Shown here in pieces: positions 4,950 to 5,019 of a DNA stretch of 5,019 nt. A program made the translations under genes and the position numbers. The stretch covers positions 1-5,019 of the forward strand of contig JASLMQ010000953.1 of assembly GCA_030746455.1 (NCBI GenBank), in the 5' to 3' direction. Positions within the stretch are counted from its first letter, which is position 1; every line of letters starts with the position of its first letter. Below the pieces are notes generated by a model. That model did not search any database and was not told the DNA's origin. It was given only the letters and a program-made list of their open reading frames with translations. Source of the stretch: Candidatus Latescibacterota bacterium (GTDB lineage: Bacteria; Latescibacterota; UBA2968; GCA-2709665).

Positions 4950-5019
4950 ATCCTTCATGCCTCCCTTTGTGAGCCAACACCCGGGCCTACCTCCACCTGG
5001 ATATGCCCTTCTTTCGTGT

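Larger units (their letters stand above)
4585..5019. other. Non-coding region after recN with repeats and palindromes; no recognisable gene
   Basis: These 435 bases hold no frame I recognise as a protein family. Third positions in the open frames lose the strong C/G preference of the upstream genes, and A/T-rich and pyrimidine-rich patches appear. In order it contains the recN stop stem-loop, the terminator-like hairpin, an A/T-rich patch with duplicated TTCAATT, a pyrimidine tract, then hairpins and palindromes from about 4819 to 4949. From 4950 to the window end I see nothing definable. No tRNA cloverleaf, rRNA, CRISPR or transposase fragment is visible. Confidence 0.6.

Noticed and set aside
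4740..4958. A 72-codon open frame on the - strand in the region after recN
   Set aside because: It is composed of the pyrimidine tract and the palindromic repeats, resembles low-complexity repeat translation, and has no family signature.
4618..5019. A possible gene starting at ATG 4618 and running off the window
   Set aside because: Its first codons encode the terminator-like hairpin, only a weak GAG precedes the ATG, third positions lack the C/G bias of the other genes, and the product (rich in Pro, Arg and Ser) matches nothing I know. It is kept only as a finding to check.

Overview
The window is a stretch of GC-rich bacterial chromosome carrying housekeeping genes, all on the + strand. 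The genes end most codons in C or G, use GTG as well as ATG starts, and have clear Shine-Dalgarno sequences (GGAGGAG, GGGGAGG, GAGGAG). A YmdB-type phosphodiesterase directly upstream of xseA-xseB, followed by nadK and recN, points away from enteric bacteria. It suits a lineage that carries YmdB, such as Firmicutes-like, Deinococcus, Planctomycetes or Armatimonadota-type bacteria. I cannot fix the phylum from sequence alone. The 9-bp CTTCGTGNN repeat between genes is a kind of dispersed repeat I associate with environmental GC-rich phyla; that link is recollection, not a search result.

Layout. 1-345: the last 114 codons of a YmdB/TIGR00282 metallophosphoesterase, cut by the window edge. 348-1550: xseA, exonuclease VII large subunit, two bases after the ymdB stop. 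1572-1832: xseB, the small subunit. 1833-2023: a 191-bp gap with a plausible sigma70-type promoter, a GC-rich hairpin and three tandem 9-bp units. 2024-2878: nadK, NAD kinase. 2884-4584: recN, an SMC-like double-strand-break repair ATPase whose ribosome binding site lies in the last codons of nadK. 4585-5019: no recognisable gene. It holds a strong terminator-like hairpin, a short A/T-rich patch with a TTCAATT duplication, a pyrimidine tract, and a cluster of inverted repeats and perfect palindromes.

How the genes fit together. ymdB-xseA-xseB looks like one translationally coupled unit (RNA turnover or signalling plus single-stranded DNA degradation). nadK-recN looks like a second coupled unit (NADP supply plus recombinational repair), possibly with its own promoter. 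Firmicutes commonly have a longer cluster, xseA-xseB-ispA-dxs-tlyA-nadK-argR-recN. Here the middle genes and argR are absent, and the repeat-bearing gap sits where ispA, dxs and tlyA would be.

I see no new defence, mobile or catalytic system. The parts that merit a second look are the xseB-nadK gap and the palindrome-rich region after recN. Both resemble dispersed non-coding repeats rather than genes.
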